DNA of 64,000 bases from NCBI GenBank assembly GCA_005281725.1, contig SSBO01000012.1, forward strand, positions 17,712,561-17,776,560, given 5' to 3'. Position 1 is the first letter of the stretch. Each line of letters opens with the position of its first letter. The notes beneath the pieces are model-generated. The model ran no database searches and was not told the DNA's origin. It worked only from the letters and a program-made list of their open reading frames with translations. Both the position numbers and the translations under genes were made by a program. Below are positions 27,864 to 40,400 of this stretch, piece by piece. This stretch comes from Wuchereria bancrofti (lineage: Eukaryota; Nematoda; Chromadorea; Rhabditida; Onchocercidae).

Positions 27864-27987
27864 TGGAAGATTTGTTAAGTTAATTTATTATTTCGGGAGA
27901 GGTTGTTGATTGCAGGGAGATTCGTTACAATGTAGATGTAAGTATGTGGGTAACAGATGAAGAGAATAATCCTTTATTAACAGAAGC
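27864..27987 (+). repeat. dispersed repeat, copy 1
   Basis: Shares a ~125-bp segment (starting TTTATTATTT and GGGAGAGGTTGTTGATT, and ending CCTTTATTA.CAGAAGC) with 59020-59144, same strand, with about a fifth of positions differing. No coding content; possible remnant of an interspersed element. Confidence 0.75.
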
Positions 27988-28640
27988 ACCGTACAATCTC
28001 GATAAATCCAACAAAACTGATGCATTATATATATTAAGATGTGGGAGTGGTTTATAACAGACATTTTTACAAAGAAATCGTTTAGTTAGATGATAATGAG
28101 TTACTTGAACAATAGGTTACAATGGACAATAGTTACAATGCAAGGATTGCATGGATATCACAAAGAACTTACATTGGGTGGNAGAAAATGACGTGAGGAT
28201 TGACGTCTGCACAATATGATCTAATAACAACAGCACTGCGATTTTGTACTAAGTAAAGCACTAGAAAATTTAAAAATCAACCATAGGCGTTAATAAACAT
28301 AATAATTAATAACTAACGTGAAGTTTCTCATCGATATGTAAAAAAGCCTAAAACAGAAATGTTTATGTTGCAGATTGCGCTCATTTCAGAATCAGTAATT
28401 CATAATCGCCTTTTCTTGAAAATGTAAAACTGTCATGATCCCCAAAGTATGATTACTTCATCTTTCCTCCCTCCCCTTCCTTCACTTTATAGCATTAGAG
28501 GTAAAATTTTTTACTTTTAAAACGAATTTCAAACAAGTTTCAGGTTACGTCAGATAGCGGATATGTATCATTATTTGCAGTATTCACAGCAATGATCATT
28601 TAGATTAAATACCAGTAAAATTTGCCATTCGCAGTACTGT

Positions 28641-28871
28641 TTGTACGTAAATGCTACACCAGCACGGGTTAACGAAGCGGACCGATTGTACCGTCGATTG
28701 TTTATTATATTTCCTTTGTTCGTTTATTTCCGCATTCTATTACGTGATAAACTATGCACGCTTGTCCACTTACTCATTTCTCATCTGTATCCAGTGCACA
28801 TAGTTCCCTCATTAATTACTTCTGTGACAAAAACATCAGATATGAGAATTTTGAAAAAGACTATGAAATGA
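28641..28871 (+). other. 76-codon open frame, counterpart of 11803-12033
   Basis: Same frame and length as in the other duplication copy; only about four residues differ, all in the C-terminal third. No family recognised and no other exon could be joined to it with confidence. Confidence 0.3.
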
Positions 28872-29637
28872 GAGTAGGATGGTAAGGAAAGAGAACAGAT
28901 AGCAACATTAACTTCAATGAGAGGCACATTTGACATTACTTTTGCAATGCATCGGAAAGGGTACATATTCCTCCTACACAATATTTTGAAGTTAAGCAAA
29001 GAACGGATGACAACAGGAAGACATATTTATGGGGTTTAGACTACCTACTATGATATCTAATACTTCACTTCCTAAGAACTTTCATCTTTTCCCGATCGAT
29101 CCTGAAGTTGGAAGAATAGTTTTCATGCCGATCACATCAATAGTGATACAGCGGAATGGAAGGATCTAGTATTGGGAGACGCGGGTACTTGCTGTCAGGC
29201 TGATGACATAGTAGTTCGGGTGAGGTTGGTGATTGGTGTGGTTTTTCGGGTAGTGTGTTGTTGGGGAGAGAGGTAGTCGTACTTGGTAGGCAAACTGAAA
29301 AGTGGAAATGGTAAAGAAACTGTGGGAGGAGAGGCAGTAAGGATTGGTGAGCAAAGTTGGCAAGATCCCTATACAAACAGACACTTATTTTTTTTTTTTT
29401 GAACTTTTAAAAAGTCTGAAATTCATTTAGTCTCGCGAAAAATAGCATTTGGACTATTTTTTAACTCGTTTTTCGAACTTGGAACTACTCCCATTTCGTA
29501 AAATTTGTTTATCAAAGGTTTCCGGTCCTTTTTGAAAAAGGATTTCTGGTTATAGTTGCGGGAGTGATTTCTGATAGCCTTTGAGAAGAGATTTGCGGAT
29601 GCTCTCATAAGAAGGATTTGCTCATAGTGCTTTCACA

Positions 29638-32462
29638 ATGATCCGAAAAACATGTGTGCTATGGAAATACATTTCGCCAGCTGTGTTTTCTGAGGTGGGA
29701 TTCCATTCAACTGATGGATGTAGATATTTGTGGAATTCACGAAAAGTAGGTTCTTCTCGATCGCAGTATGCGCTAGTCGACAATGTCCTTGTGAAATTTC
29801 GGAGTGACTATTCTAGGTTTTAAAATATTTCCTTGTGCTTCTTTTTCTTCCAACTTCTTCCTTCCACTTTTTATTTTACCACCTCAAAATTCGTTTAGAT
29901 TTCGAAGAAAATGGTTTTTTTAATTCCTGACATGTCCTTGTATTATTCTTCTCTTTTCTCAATTTAGAATTTAAACGAGTTGTCGGCTTGCGCAACTCAT
30001 GATTTAAAATTCCGTAATAAAACTCATCTTTAAACTTCGAATAATAAGAGGAATGCTAGTTCGTTTTGTGTATAAACCGCTGTTTTTCAGACACCTATCA
30101 GATGGTGTTCCAATGAACCAATTTTCAAAGTTCGTAAAAGGATTCAGTGGGATGAGTCATTTGAACAACAAACGCGCACTGAGCCAGAAACATCTACCGT
30201 TCATACAGTTAGGATTATTTGATTTTTTATTCTTATCTTGAGCGATAATAATGGTTTTTTTGAAATTGATTTCTTATAACATTTTTACAGTAAAAAAGAC
30301 AGTACATTTTCACTGTATTGTTACGACAGTCTTTAGAAAAATTGTTCCTGCAAGAAACATTGTAAATGATTGTGCGTTAACTACCAGTGATCTGTCCTAG
30401 TAAGTCGATTCAACAGTGCGTTTGATTTTGGAATAATTATATTTACGTCATTCTGAGATATTATCGTGTTTTAGGTGGAACCCGCTTTGTGCTGAATACT
30501 CTGAATAAGAATACTTAGTGGTTTATATAGTGTATTCTATATTTATTGCAGGAGGATCAGTCAGAAATTTTGGTCGATTTCAATAACGGAAAGCCAAAGA
30601 CTCTTGCCGAAGCAACTGTGTTAAACCAGTTATACATCAGAAAAATTCGCGAAGCGTTGCAGCAGCTTGATCAGCGGACACAGCATGAAAACTTTTTCAA
30701 AAAAGTCAGTGAAAAGTGGGATTTAAAACTGGAACTCAGAAAGGCACGATTAATACGACCTCAAGATCAAGTTACATATACGAAGGAAATGTTGGCAGTA
30801 ATTTTTTTTTATTTGCTATATTTAAATTTCTCACTGCATCTAAAGGAAATAAAAAATTTCATGTCTGGAAATTGACAAATATAGTTATACCTAATTTCTT
30901 TTTCTCACTGTGAAACTTGATGTGTCAGTTAAAGAATACACTTCTTACTAAAAAAAAAAAAATAGAAAAAAGAAATTGGTCTCTTTTCTAGTAAAATAAC
31001 CTTTTCTAAAACTTGGACACTTTTCAAGGTGGAAGACCAATACTTAGAAGAGGTTATTTTATCTTGCACATTGTTCCAAACACGTTCCTGTTGACTTACA
31101 TAATCGTGGAAATCTATACAGTCCTAAAAAATTGTTTTTTTTATTCCATTGTCTTTTATTTTTTTTATTTTTTCTTCTTTACATTAGTAAGTAGTCCACT
31201 GGAAGTTTTAGAATTTGGACCGTTCCGCTGCTCAGCTGTATTTTGATTGCGCCAATCGATTTCCATATTTGAAGTTATGCACCGGCAAGTTTATTCATTT
31301 TTAAATTCACTTTGTAGAGTCTCTTGTTATTTCTCGCCTAAGTGTTGCTATTTTCCACCAAAGTTGGAATAAGCAAATACTATTTTAGTTAGTAAATGTC
31401 GTTTTTATCTAAATTGCTTGTTTTGTTGCAGCGCTTTGCTTACCAGACTATTTATCGACATGGTACAAGCTCACTCTGATGCATACTTGGTTAGTCCATT
31501 TCTCTGCTCAATTTTTGTATCACTGATCTGTGTAATTTCTTCTCTTGTTTAATCCATCGTTTTTTTTTTTTTTTTTCGCAACTTTCTTAAGGTACTGATT
31601 GTTTACAGGATGCTGCTTGTTCGCTTACAGTCTGTTTTAGAAGCAGCAGCTTTTATTAGACTCAGAAACAGTGTTATCGAAATTATGTTCGGTGACGTTG
31701 ATAAACGTCTAAGAGTTGTCTCGGTATTTTTTCGTGATTCCTAGTAAACAGAGCCTCATGCAACGCTGCATTTCTTTGATTTTCACTCTGCTGAAACCTT
31801 CGAGTAATCGTCATAAGTTTTTCAGGAAGAATTGCACGAAATGTTATACCATAAAAGTGACAAATGTCGTATGGCCGGTTTGTACTTACAAACATTTCTC
31901 GAGTATGATGAGGTCAATACATTATTTTTTAGTTTTCTATATTCACAATTTTGACTTTGATTGTCTTGTGACTTGTCAGTTTTTCTGTTTTTATATAATG
32001 CTTCAGTGATTATTCAGGGATTTCTGTCCGATGACACTACATTAGCTGGAGCGTTATGGCGTAATCTTTATATGCAACGGTCCGTAGATCCAGTTCATCT
32101 CAATCGAGCAGTGTATTATGTGCGCGGAACGGTTTGTTTCAGTTGTAAATAAAGACAAATGTTAGTATAATGAAGCCTACACAAGATTATTTTTGAACAC
32201 TAAAAAAATTATTTAAGATGAAATTATGGAAGGAAGGAGTCCAGAACACAAACTTTGATGAATACGGTCTATAATTATTTGTAAATTTTGCTAATTTTAG
32301 ATGGCGTACTTGGACAGTCTCAGCTTGGAGAAGATCCTTTTACAAGGTATTAAGAACTGGAAAATTGCACTTCCAAGTAAAGAAATCAGCAATAAAAATG
32401 CTTTTGAAGTGGCTGAGAATGTAGCTTATTCATTAATGAAGCAAAAATATAAACATGTCTAA
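29638..32462 (+). CDS. UQCC1: ubiquinol-cytochrome c reductase assembly factor 1 (UQCC1/CBP3-like)
   Basis: Mitochondrial chaperone needed to make cytochrome b for complex III. Exons seen: 29638-29745 (leader with GFHST, a typical cleavage context), 30091-30207, 30552-30797 (helical, Glu/Lys/Gln-rich), possibly 31030-31091, then 31432-31489, 31609-31723, 31826-31912, 32018-32131 and 32301-32462 (stop TAA). The C-terminal half matches the family: LPDYLSTWYKLTLMHTW, DVDKRL, LEYDE, GFLSDDTTLAGALW, DPVHLNRAVYYV, AYLDSL. Phases agree through the last five exons. The N-terminal exons are less like known UQCC1, and the link between 30797 and 31432 is uncertain, so the first three exons might belong to another mitochondrial protein. 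The paralogue at 12952-15755 is dead. Confidence 0.85.
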
Positions 32463-32848
32463 AATAAGTTTCCTGATGTATCATGCGTTCATCTATTAAT
32501 GAAGAAAGAATAATTTGGCAAAGCAAGTTCATATGGGTTTAAGCTACTTTTTTGAAGTTACTTCATCATAAATAATCCAAAGTAGAATTGAATAAGGTAT
32601 CCATTTAGTACATTCCTTGTTTTCCATCCATTTCCTTTTAAATTCCTGTTCCATTTTTGCTACGAAAAGAAGTGTATTTACATTTTTAAGTCTTCACCGT
32701 TTCTATGACGAGCGTAGAATATCATAGATAATTCCCAAAGATATAGACGGCAAAATGAATGTAAAGATTTCGTACAAATCTGAAGAACAAGTTTCTAGGC
32801 TTTTCAGCTTGCAAGAAAAAAGGAAAACGGAGACTTAAATTTCTTTTC

Positions 32849-32906
32849 TTATTTACTTGAATGATGAATGAAGGAATTCCCAATAAAGTTAACATAAATA
32901 TTAGCA
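32849..32906 (-). pseudogene. cox1: 58-bp relic of cox1
   Basis: Corresponds base for base, with about four changes, to the last 19 codons and stop of the cox1 fragment at 16164-16221. After 32906 the sequence is unrelated. It lies at the same distance from the UQCC1 stop as in copy 1, so the mitochondrial insertion was present before the duplication, or the duplication ended inside it. Confidence 0.85.
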
Positions 32907-35900
32907 GTTCTTACCTATGCTGGTAAAGAGTTTTTTTTTGTCTTCCCAAACTTTTTGTGTTTCTCTCGGTGTTTTTGATGTAAAGCCTTGGAAACTGAAA
33001 CTGAATCCCTATGATTTTCGCTCACTCCTTGTAATTTCATTTGATTCATTTCTGCATTTAAGAATTTCTTGCTTGGATGAAGTATGAAAGAATCATTTGA
33101 TAATTTTGCATTTCAATGCATCGCAAAAGAAGTTAGAAGTAATTAGATTTTGAAGAGGGAACTTCTGCTGGAGAGGGGCAGCCGGCAAGGATTGAGACAA
33201 CATAGCGTTGAATTAAATTTTTTGATCGGCCCGACTGTTAACTATGCTTGCTAATACTTCCAAGTTCTTAGTGGAGGGACTGCCTCATTATTACAACTAT
33301 GACAGATCAAGGAATCTGATTTCATATGCCAGCTGTTGGCGGGTTTGATTGCTTCTTTTTTGCTCCGTTAATAACAACTAATTCCACTCTTCCCGTTATC
33401 ATGCGAGAATGTTCGTAAAAAATCCTGAAACTAATGATGTGGACCTTTTTTTTGCGCACTTAACTTTCCCGAAAAATGGGATACCTTTGCCAATCCACTC
33501 TTTGTACTGGTTGTTCGTTTACTTGTTCGATTGCATTGTGAATAAAATGAACAATATAAATGTGTTGAACTTTAAATGAACTGTTGTGACAAGCAATGTG
33601 TAAGTTTGGAGTTTGAAATAATGATTGGAGATTGATATGTTTAAGAACATATGCGCCAGCATCTTCCATTCTTTATCCTCTCATATTTCTCAGTCCTTTT
33701 GCATGTCACTAGAATTGTGCATTATTGGTAAAGATGAGATGAATGTTTAAAATTTCCAGCAATTTTCCCTCGCTTCAGCGCTTCGAGCCGGCGGAGCAAA
33801 TATCGCCATACGTCGCTTCAATTTCAGCATAGCGAACAAATTTCGCTTATGTTTTCGACTGCTTCGTCTTCCATGTCTCATATCCCTATGAACACTTTTC
33901 TATGTTTGGTGTCGTTTTGTATGAAACAAGTTGTCCTTATTGGAATTATTTTCTTTTCAACTGTTGTTATACTTATGGTAATGGGAGGAATTAGAGAAGG
34001 ATTCTGTCAGCACTTATCTCCTAAGGACATTTGGTGCTTATCATTTGCTAACAATGTGTAAAGCATTTATTAACAACGTAAGCATCTGTAAGCATTCTGA
34101 ATGAATCAGTCTTACTTCAGATTCCCTTCTAGTTTTGCATTACGTCTCAGATATTAAAAAATCAATCGGTAAAACTTTCCTTTAGCATACATATATATGA
34201 CGTCTCGTTATCACGTGTCCACTGTTTCTTCTTTTCACTGCATGTACTGCTCGAAGTCTTTTCTCGTGTGCTCTGACAGTTGTGTGAGGAGCTAATGGAG
34301 TGTCCATGGAAAGTGGTTACTTGCAAAGTTCTATGTACGACACTCACCCAGACTATCCTTCTGCTACAGTAAATGACAAAAAAGAAAAGAAAGAAAAAAG
34401 GAAAGCGCTTGGTCGAACCATAAGTGAAGAGTATTTTTATCTTAAAATATCTTTTCCTGTTTAATTCCTTAAGTAATCTCCTCCGTCCGCTTCCCACGTT
34501 TATTTTACCTTTTCATTTATTCCATTAGCGATTCTAAACATAGGTTAGTTATTTATGGATAATGCTGGAATTTATTTTTTGAGCTTGTTTTTGGTCAAAT
34601 TTTAGTCGGGGGCCAAAGTCTTTTTCGGGATTTAAAATCATGATTTTGAATTTTTAAAGTTGAAAGAAGCCAGTTTCAAATCCAGTCTTATGTATTAATT
34701 ACTGATGCCAATGAAAAAGTGAAAAAGGCAAAACAGAAGAACTGGTTCTGCTAACACTGCTTTTGCATATATATATTGATGAAATCAAAACTTAAAATCT
34801 CTATGATGAAAGTATGTCTGAAGTAATTAGCTAGTAGGATAACTTCATGCGAAGCATTAGTTGCTTCAATTTTCTGTTTTATACTTCAACAACATATTTT
34901 TTTCCTACATAATTATCACAGAGCAGTAATTACACTTTGGCTGCAAAGGCAATCTTTTGTGCAACGAAGTTAAGTTCGCAGTATAAATGTTCAAAAGTAA
35001 AAATATTCCATTTCCTTTCAGCTAACTTCCAAACCGAAATTTTCAACTCTCTAATATTTTATATTTTATTGATTTGCTTATGATATTTGCGTCTAAAAAA
35101 TCATAGAAGTCGGGAAAGCTGCTGTGTTAGGAGGACAAGAAAGAAAGCTGGAAGATTTTCAGAAATGCATTTATGTTATTTAGGAATTTCATGTCAAATT
35201 CGTGGATATCAGCGATACCAATAGGAGGCCATCATTTTATTATGCGCTCGAATATATTTTTCATGCATACTTTCTTTCAAAATATGAACACTTTAGTATT
35301 TGTTCACCCTAATTTTTCACATTCTTAGTTAACTACCGGAACCGGTAATACTTGTTACCTCGAAATTAATTTTATTCTGAGTTCATAATAAAATTTGCAA
35401 CGGAAAATAAGGGAATCAATCAAAATTTTGCGGGAAGTGCTTGAACAACAACAAAAAAATAATTTTGATAAAAAATTTTAAAGGAGATGAAAATACTGTC
35501 AGGGATTGGAAATTTGTTGAAGCATCGATGGCTTAGTGATTAGACATTTTATAGAGTAAGAATACCTATCTAACCAGTAATATTTGATGAGCTTAAGCAG
35601 AAATCCTAGTTACATATCTTTCCAGCACTAAGTTTTATCACGAATATTGACTGCATGAAAAAAAAATTCTGCAGTTTTATAGCATTAAAATCACTGACAA
35701 TATCCTGTTATGGAAAGTGGTTTGTGATCTCACTGTTTAATTTTATATGAATTTTTGCTCGCTCCTTTTTTCCAGTGAATTGCTAACTAACCTAAACATA
35801 TGGATGTAAGTTGCTAGATATGGTCATCCTTATACACTAAAATTTAAAACTGGGTAATTTCGAATCCAAGCAACAACAAACGAGAAACAATATGAGCTAT

Positions 35901-38622
35901 ATAAATCTATCATAATTCTACTGTTCTTCAGATACCTAGTTCTACTTCCTCCTAAATCTACCTAAATTATTAGCTTTTTAAATATTTCGATTGTTGACAA
36001 GTCTCATTGTGAATGATCAGAAGGATTGTGTCGGAAAGATGGTACAACATGAATAACTCTGCTTTGATATTCAGATTCGTGCAATCCCTTTAAGATTTGG
36101 AATTAAAAATGTTTTAATTGTCAATATATCCATCAAAAAGCTATTTATATCTAAACAAGGGACAACTGAAAGAAGAAGTCATAGGCCATTTTTTAATTGC
36201 TGATGAACCCATTGACTATTTATATTTGATTTTGAGGCATTATTTAAAATTAAATTTTTAACCTGACTCGTGATAGACAAAAGATAGCGTCCGGTAATCT
36301 TGCATTCCAAGTCTTCAGGATCAAGCTGAAGAATGATGCCGACAACTAAAAAATGATTCTCTTTTAGAGAGCTAAATGAGCTTGATTGAACCATTTCTTG
36401 CATCCGTTTATGAAATATATCAATGTAACGAACAAATTACTTTCGCATTATTCAATAAAAAGTTTTTTACCATGGATGAATAAAGCAGCCTTATTCCGAT
36501 TATTTACTATTCCTTATCAAATAAGGTTGAGTTCATTAATATGTAAACTAGGATTAAGCTCGATTAAGCTATAGGATGATGCAGATATTTTGAGGCTTAT
36601 CCACATTTTTCCATTTTTACCACCGCATTGGTTTTTTCCTGCGTTTATCGTCCCACATCATTTGCGTGTATTGCGTGTAAATGAGGAATTATAATACTGG
36701 ATGCAGTGGCAATTATCATAAGTCCAGTTGACATGTCTTGAACATAGCATAGATATTTCTCGTTTGTTGTGATGAATAGTGTTTCTTTGTCAGCGTAAAA
36801 TTCGAGTGCTTTGAAATATTTTGCTAACTTTAAATTTTCAACTGGACAAGATTTGTTTCATCAATTTGTATTCATTAATGCAAAGAAATTGATTTTCTTT
36901 CGATTGTGTCTGGAAATATATGGATTCAATTAATGTCTTTACTTTAATACTATAGAACATCCTGATCTATTTTAACCTTTGTTTAGTTTTCTGGAAGTTG
37001 TGAATGAAATGAAACCTAAACATGCTTGAGATAAAACTTCTTCACTGATGCAGCATAAAAGTTGGTTAGTTTTATTCCGAAACATTTCAACAGAAAAGTT
37101 CCGATATTTTGTCATGGTTGTCATTACTCATTGTCATTACATTATCATTACTCTTCCGATATTTATTACTCATTTATCATCGATGCAAAATTCAATCGAA
37201 TCCTTTTACGGTTTTTGTGGTTAACATATGAAATACTTTTCTTTTTTTGAAGTTGTAAGAACTGAGATTGAAATAGTTCAATGCCTACAAATTATTTCAT
37301 ATTATTCTGATTCTTCTTTGCAAGTTAGCAGTGCATTTCGTGATTTGCAGACTGCGCTTGGATGCTGGCATAAAGCAATAATTCTTGGAATATTGTGCAT
37401 ATTCTGGTAACTATTCCAAGCAAAAAAAAAGTAAGAAAGAGTAAGGAAGTAAGGACTAATTGAGTGAGAGCATCGAAAGCAAAATAATTAATGTGCCTTT
37501 GTAGTAGTAATATTTCTAGTATTAACTAAATTCTTTTTATTTAAATTATATATTTTGGGAAATTCAATCATTTCAAGCCATGAATAGAGCAATACAGTTA
37601 TTAATCCTTAATTGACTGTTTGAAACTGATGACAAAAAGCACAGGTTGTGAGTGAGTTTGGGACTGAAAAATAATTAGAGAAGATAGTAAGTCTGTCTTT
37701 CAGTCTTTCAAAGTGCTTAAAATTGTCATCAAGTGAAGAAGATTCTTTTTCTTTTTTGTAATTGCTGGTTTCCACTTGTCATTCATAGGTTTTCACTTTT
37801 CTTACAGTACTTCAATCACATCTGAAGTGGAAGGTCTTAAGCGGCAGTAGCATCTTAGAAATGCTCAATTCTTTTTATTGACGTTTTGAACAGTTCCGTG
37901 GTTTTAAGAGAATTTTCAGAGATAATTTAATATTGCCTTTCATAAGACATCTATCTATTTACGGCTGAGATAGCCAATAGGAAGCTCATCACGCACATGG
38001 TGTAGAAATGCTCCTGATATTCTAATATAAGTTCAACAGAGAGATAAAATTAAGATAGAAAAATTCATTAGCAATTGAATAGACGTATTTTAGTAACAGA
38101 ATTACTGATTATTCTCTGTAGAACTGCTAGTACTTGTTTAATTATTCTGACGAAAGTATATTTCAAATAAGTTTTACTTAAGTCTGAAGTAGTATTGGCG
38201 AAGTGCAGCAGTGTTGGCTGTATAGAATTCAGGTTATAATGCGGACTTATTATTTTGTTGCATATTTTTTTGGTAAAATATCATATTATTTTCTATTTTG
38301 GAAAGATGGCACAGATATTGCCACAAAAGTATGAAATCCAGATTTCGAAAAAGGTTTTACAAGTATGCAGTTCTTGTAATAGTTATTGTCCTGTTTCAGT
38401 TTTTTGATATCAGATGAATTAAAGAAATGCTTCATTAAATACGTATCGATTAAATAATCTGGAAGTCTGCTAATTGATCGGTAGCACTGTAAATAATTTC
38501 ACACTGATTTGCTTTTTTTTCGCGAACTTGCCAGATTTCAAGCAAATTTGTCCCAAAGTTTTTGTAGCAAATTGCAGCCGAAAAGTCCACTCATATTTTA
38601 ATTTAATGTTGATGCAGCACTA
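32907..38622. other. gene-poor interval
   Basis: 5.7 kb of mostly AT-rich sequence with patches of more balanced composition (33150-34060). Several open stretches of 60-110 codons exist on both strands, but none has a family match, paired splice sites or a phase-compatible neighbour. No RNA gene or mobile element recognised. Confidence 0.45.
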
Positions 38623-38677
38623 ATGAATAACAGCAAGCAAGCCCGGCTTCAGTTCAGGCGTCAAGGATCTATGAATA
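38623..38677 (+). CDS. possible alternative first coding exon of ASPH
   Basis: A short open exon begins with ATG 10 bases after an acceptor-like 'gttgatgcag'. It encodes about 18 polar, basic residues (NNSKQARLQFRRQGS) in balanced codons and ends at a perfect GTAAGT donor in phase 1. ASPH exon 2 (40929) starts in the matching phase, so splicing would give an ASPH form without the membrane anchor. Equally it may belong to an unseen gene. Confidence 0.3.
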
Positions 38678-40400
38678 GTAAGTTACTTTGTTCTGATTTT
38701 GATGCTCTTTTATATCTGCTGTTGTTTTCAAGATCATTTCGATTTCTTCGAGCAAGTTTCACTGTGGTAGGAATAAAGTTGGAGCTAAGATAGCTTTAAA
38801 TACCATAATTAGATCAGTTCTGGCTAGGTCAAAATCACAATGATGGGAAGAAGATAAAGGAGACCAGTATCAGCTCATCGTCAAATAATCTATTTTGTTT
38901 TTGTTCAAAAAATAAACAAAGCAGAGATGTCAATGAGTGATTGTCCGCCCATTCAGCAGGTCATTGCGTTCAGGGTCAGGTCAAGCAGAAGAAGGCGCTT
39001 AAAGACAACGAGGACATATTACTTACAAGTTACTTCTTTCTGCTGCAGACAGCCACTACCTGCAGAACGAGTCACACTGCTTAAATTTTAGTAGAAAGTG
39101 CTGCTTAGGCTTACACTTGTCACTTTCAAAAACACATTCGGCGGTGTTTTTCCTTGGTTTTCGGGAACAAAGCTGCACACAGATGATAATATAGTAGACC
39201 TGTCTGTCTGTCTGCATATGTGCACACACTTATGTTGCGAGTGACTTAGACTCAATGGATGAATCTTTTCAACAACCTGTTCACAAATATTTTCATTTTC
39301 TAAAACATCTCGTATCTTTTTTCATCTCTTCTCCTACAAATTTTATTTTTAATATGTTTTAATGAAGCATTGAAGTATAATACAGATAGGATTACTTGTT
39401 CACCTCACGTAGATTATCACTCCTAACCCATACTTAGCCATCATTGCTAGAAACAGCCAGTTATGATCATTAGTTATATGTCGCTGATTTTATATTTGAA
39501 CATTTTCTCATCTCTTATTTATTTATATTTTCTCATCACTTATTTATTTTTTTAGAGTTCGAAAAAGAGTTTGAATTTGGTTGTTTGATAAGGTTAATTT
39601 GAGGACGTTCGTGATGTAACACTCAACAGATAATTTAGATGTATCAAAATTTACATAAAATATGCTTCATACAGTTTTATCCTGACAGAATTGAAACCAC
39701 TTGAATGTGTGAATTGCTACCTGATAATAACTATTATTTAGCTTCAGGTTGTGGTAGTGCAGTGCAAGTTAGAAAGATCAGATCCCTTATTGACAGGTCA
39801 CATTGTATGACTTCTAGCTCATTTGTTCATCTTCTTTTATCATCAACAATCTACACAAATATCTCATTCTCATTGGAAAAGTCACCGATTGCGCTGCTGG
39901 GAAATCCAATAGGAAACAGGTGTTTTTGTAATAATGGGTAAACATTTTTGATGTGTTCGTCACTCTCACTTCCGTGAAAAGAATTTTTCTAAAAATTATA
40001 AAAGATTTTAAAACTACTTTTTGACATAACTTTCTGAACTTTTAGAATTTTCGTCCACAATTAAGCCTGCGATAATTTTCATTTCCTCGAGGAAATGCTC
40101 ACTATCTAATTCAGTCACTTAATAAGACCCAGTGAATTCGTCAAACAGATTTAGTAAACCAGATCATCTATATGTATTTGTCCCTGTTGCAAGTTTAATA
40201 CATAACTTCATTTTGATGTTATTAGTACTAAATTTGTCGTAGTAAGGTTTCACTAAATACGCTAAATTAATTCAATATACAATTCAGCCTTCCAATTACT
40301 TTTTTTATGAGAGAAGTATGCGGTAACGTTCTTCTCTTTAAATTCATTTTTGGATGTAAAAAGCAGCATAGGTAAATCATTTTGAATTTCAAATGTTCGA
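38678..40400. other. non-coding interval upstream of ASPH
   Basis: Mixed sequence with a short TCTG/GTCT run near 39201 and no supported exon. It would contain the ASPH promoter. No specific regulatory site can be named. Confidence 0.45.

Larger units (their letters stand above)
24251..28181. other. AT-rich interval downstream of hda-4
   Basis: Very AT-rich, with many long A and T runs. It probably holds the hda-4 3' UTR and intergenic DNA. Only two items stand out: a GC-richer open stretch at about 27178-27299 and a dispersed repeat at 27864-27987. It ends at the contig break N (28182). Confidence 0.55.
28183..32906 (+). repeat. segmental duplication, copy 2 (holds the intact UQCC1)
   Basis: Co-linear with 11345-16221. 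It begins immediately after the N at 28182, so its left edge is technical, and it ends 58 bp into the cox1-derived sequence at 32906, where the next bases share nothing with copy 1. Confidence 0.95.

Noticed and set aside
33849..34061. 70-codon frame with a hydrophobic segment
   Set aside because: Single frame without splice context or similarity in a gene-poor stretch; hydrophobicity follows from T-rich codons.
34162..34497. 111-codon minus-strand frame
   Set aside because: Low-complexity Phe run and basic ends, no domain and no splice partners.
36179..36403. 74-codon minus-strand frame that looks protein-like
   Set aside because: No paired splice sites, no neighbouring exon and no family recognised; not distinguishable from chance.
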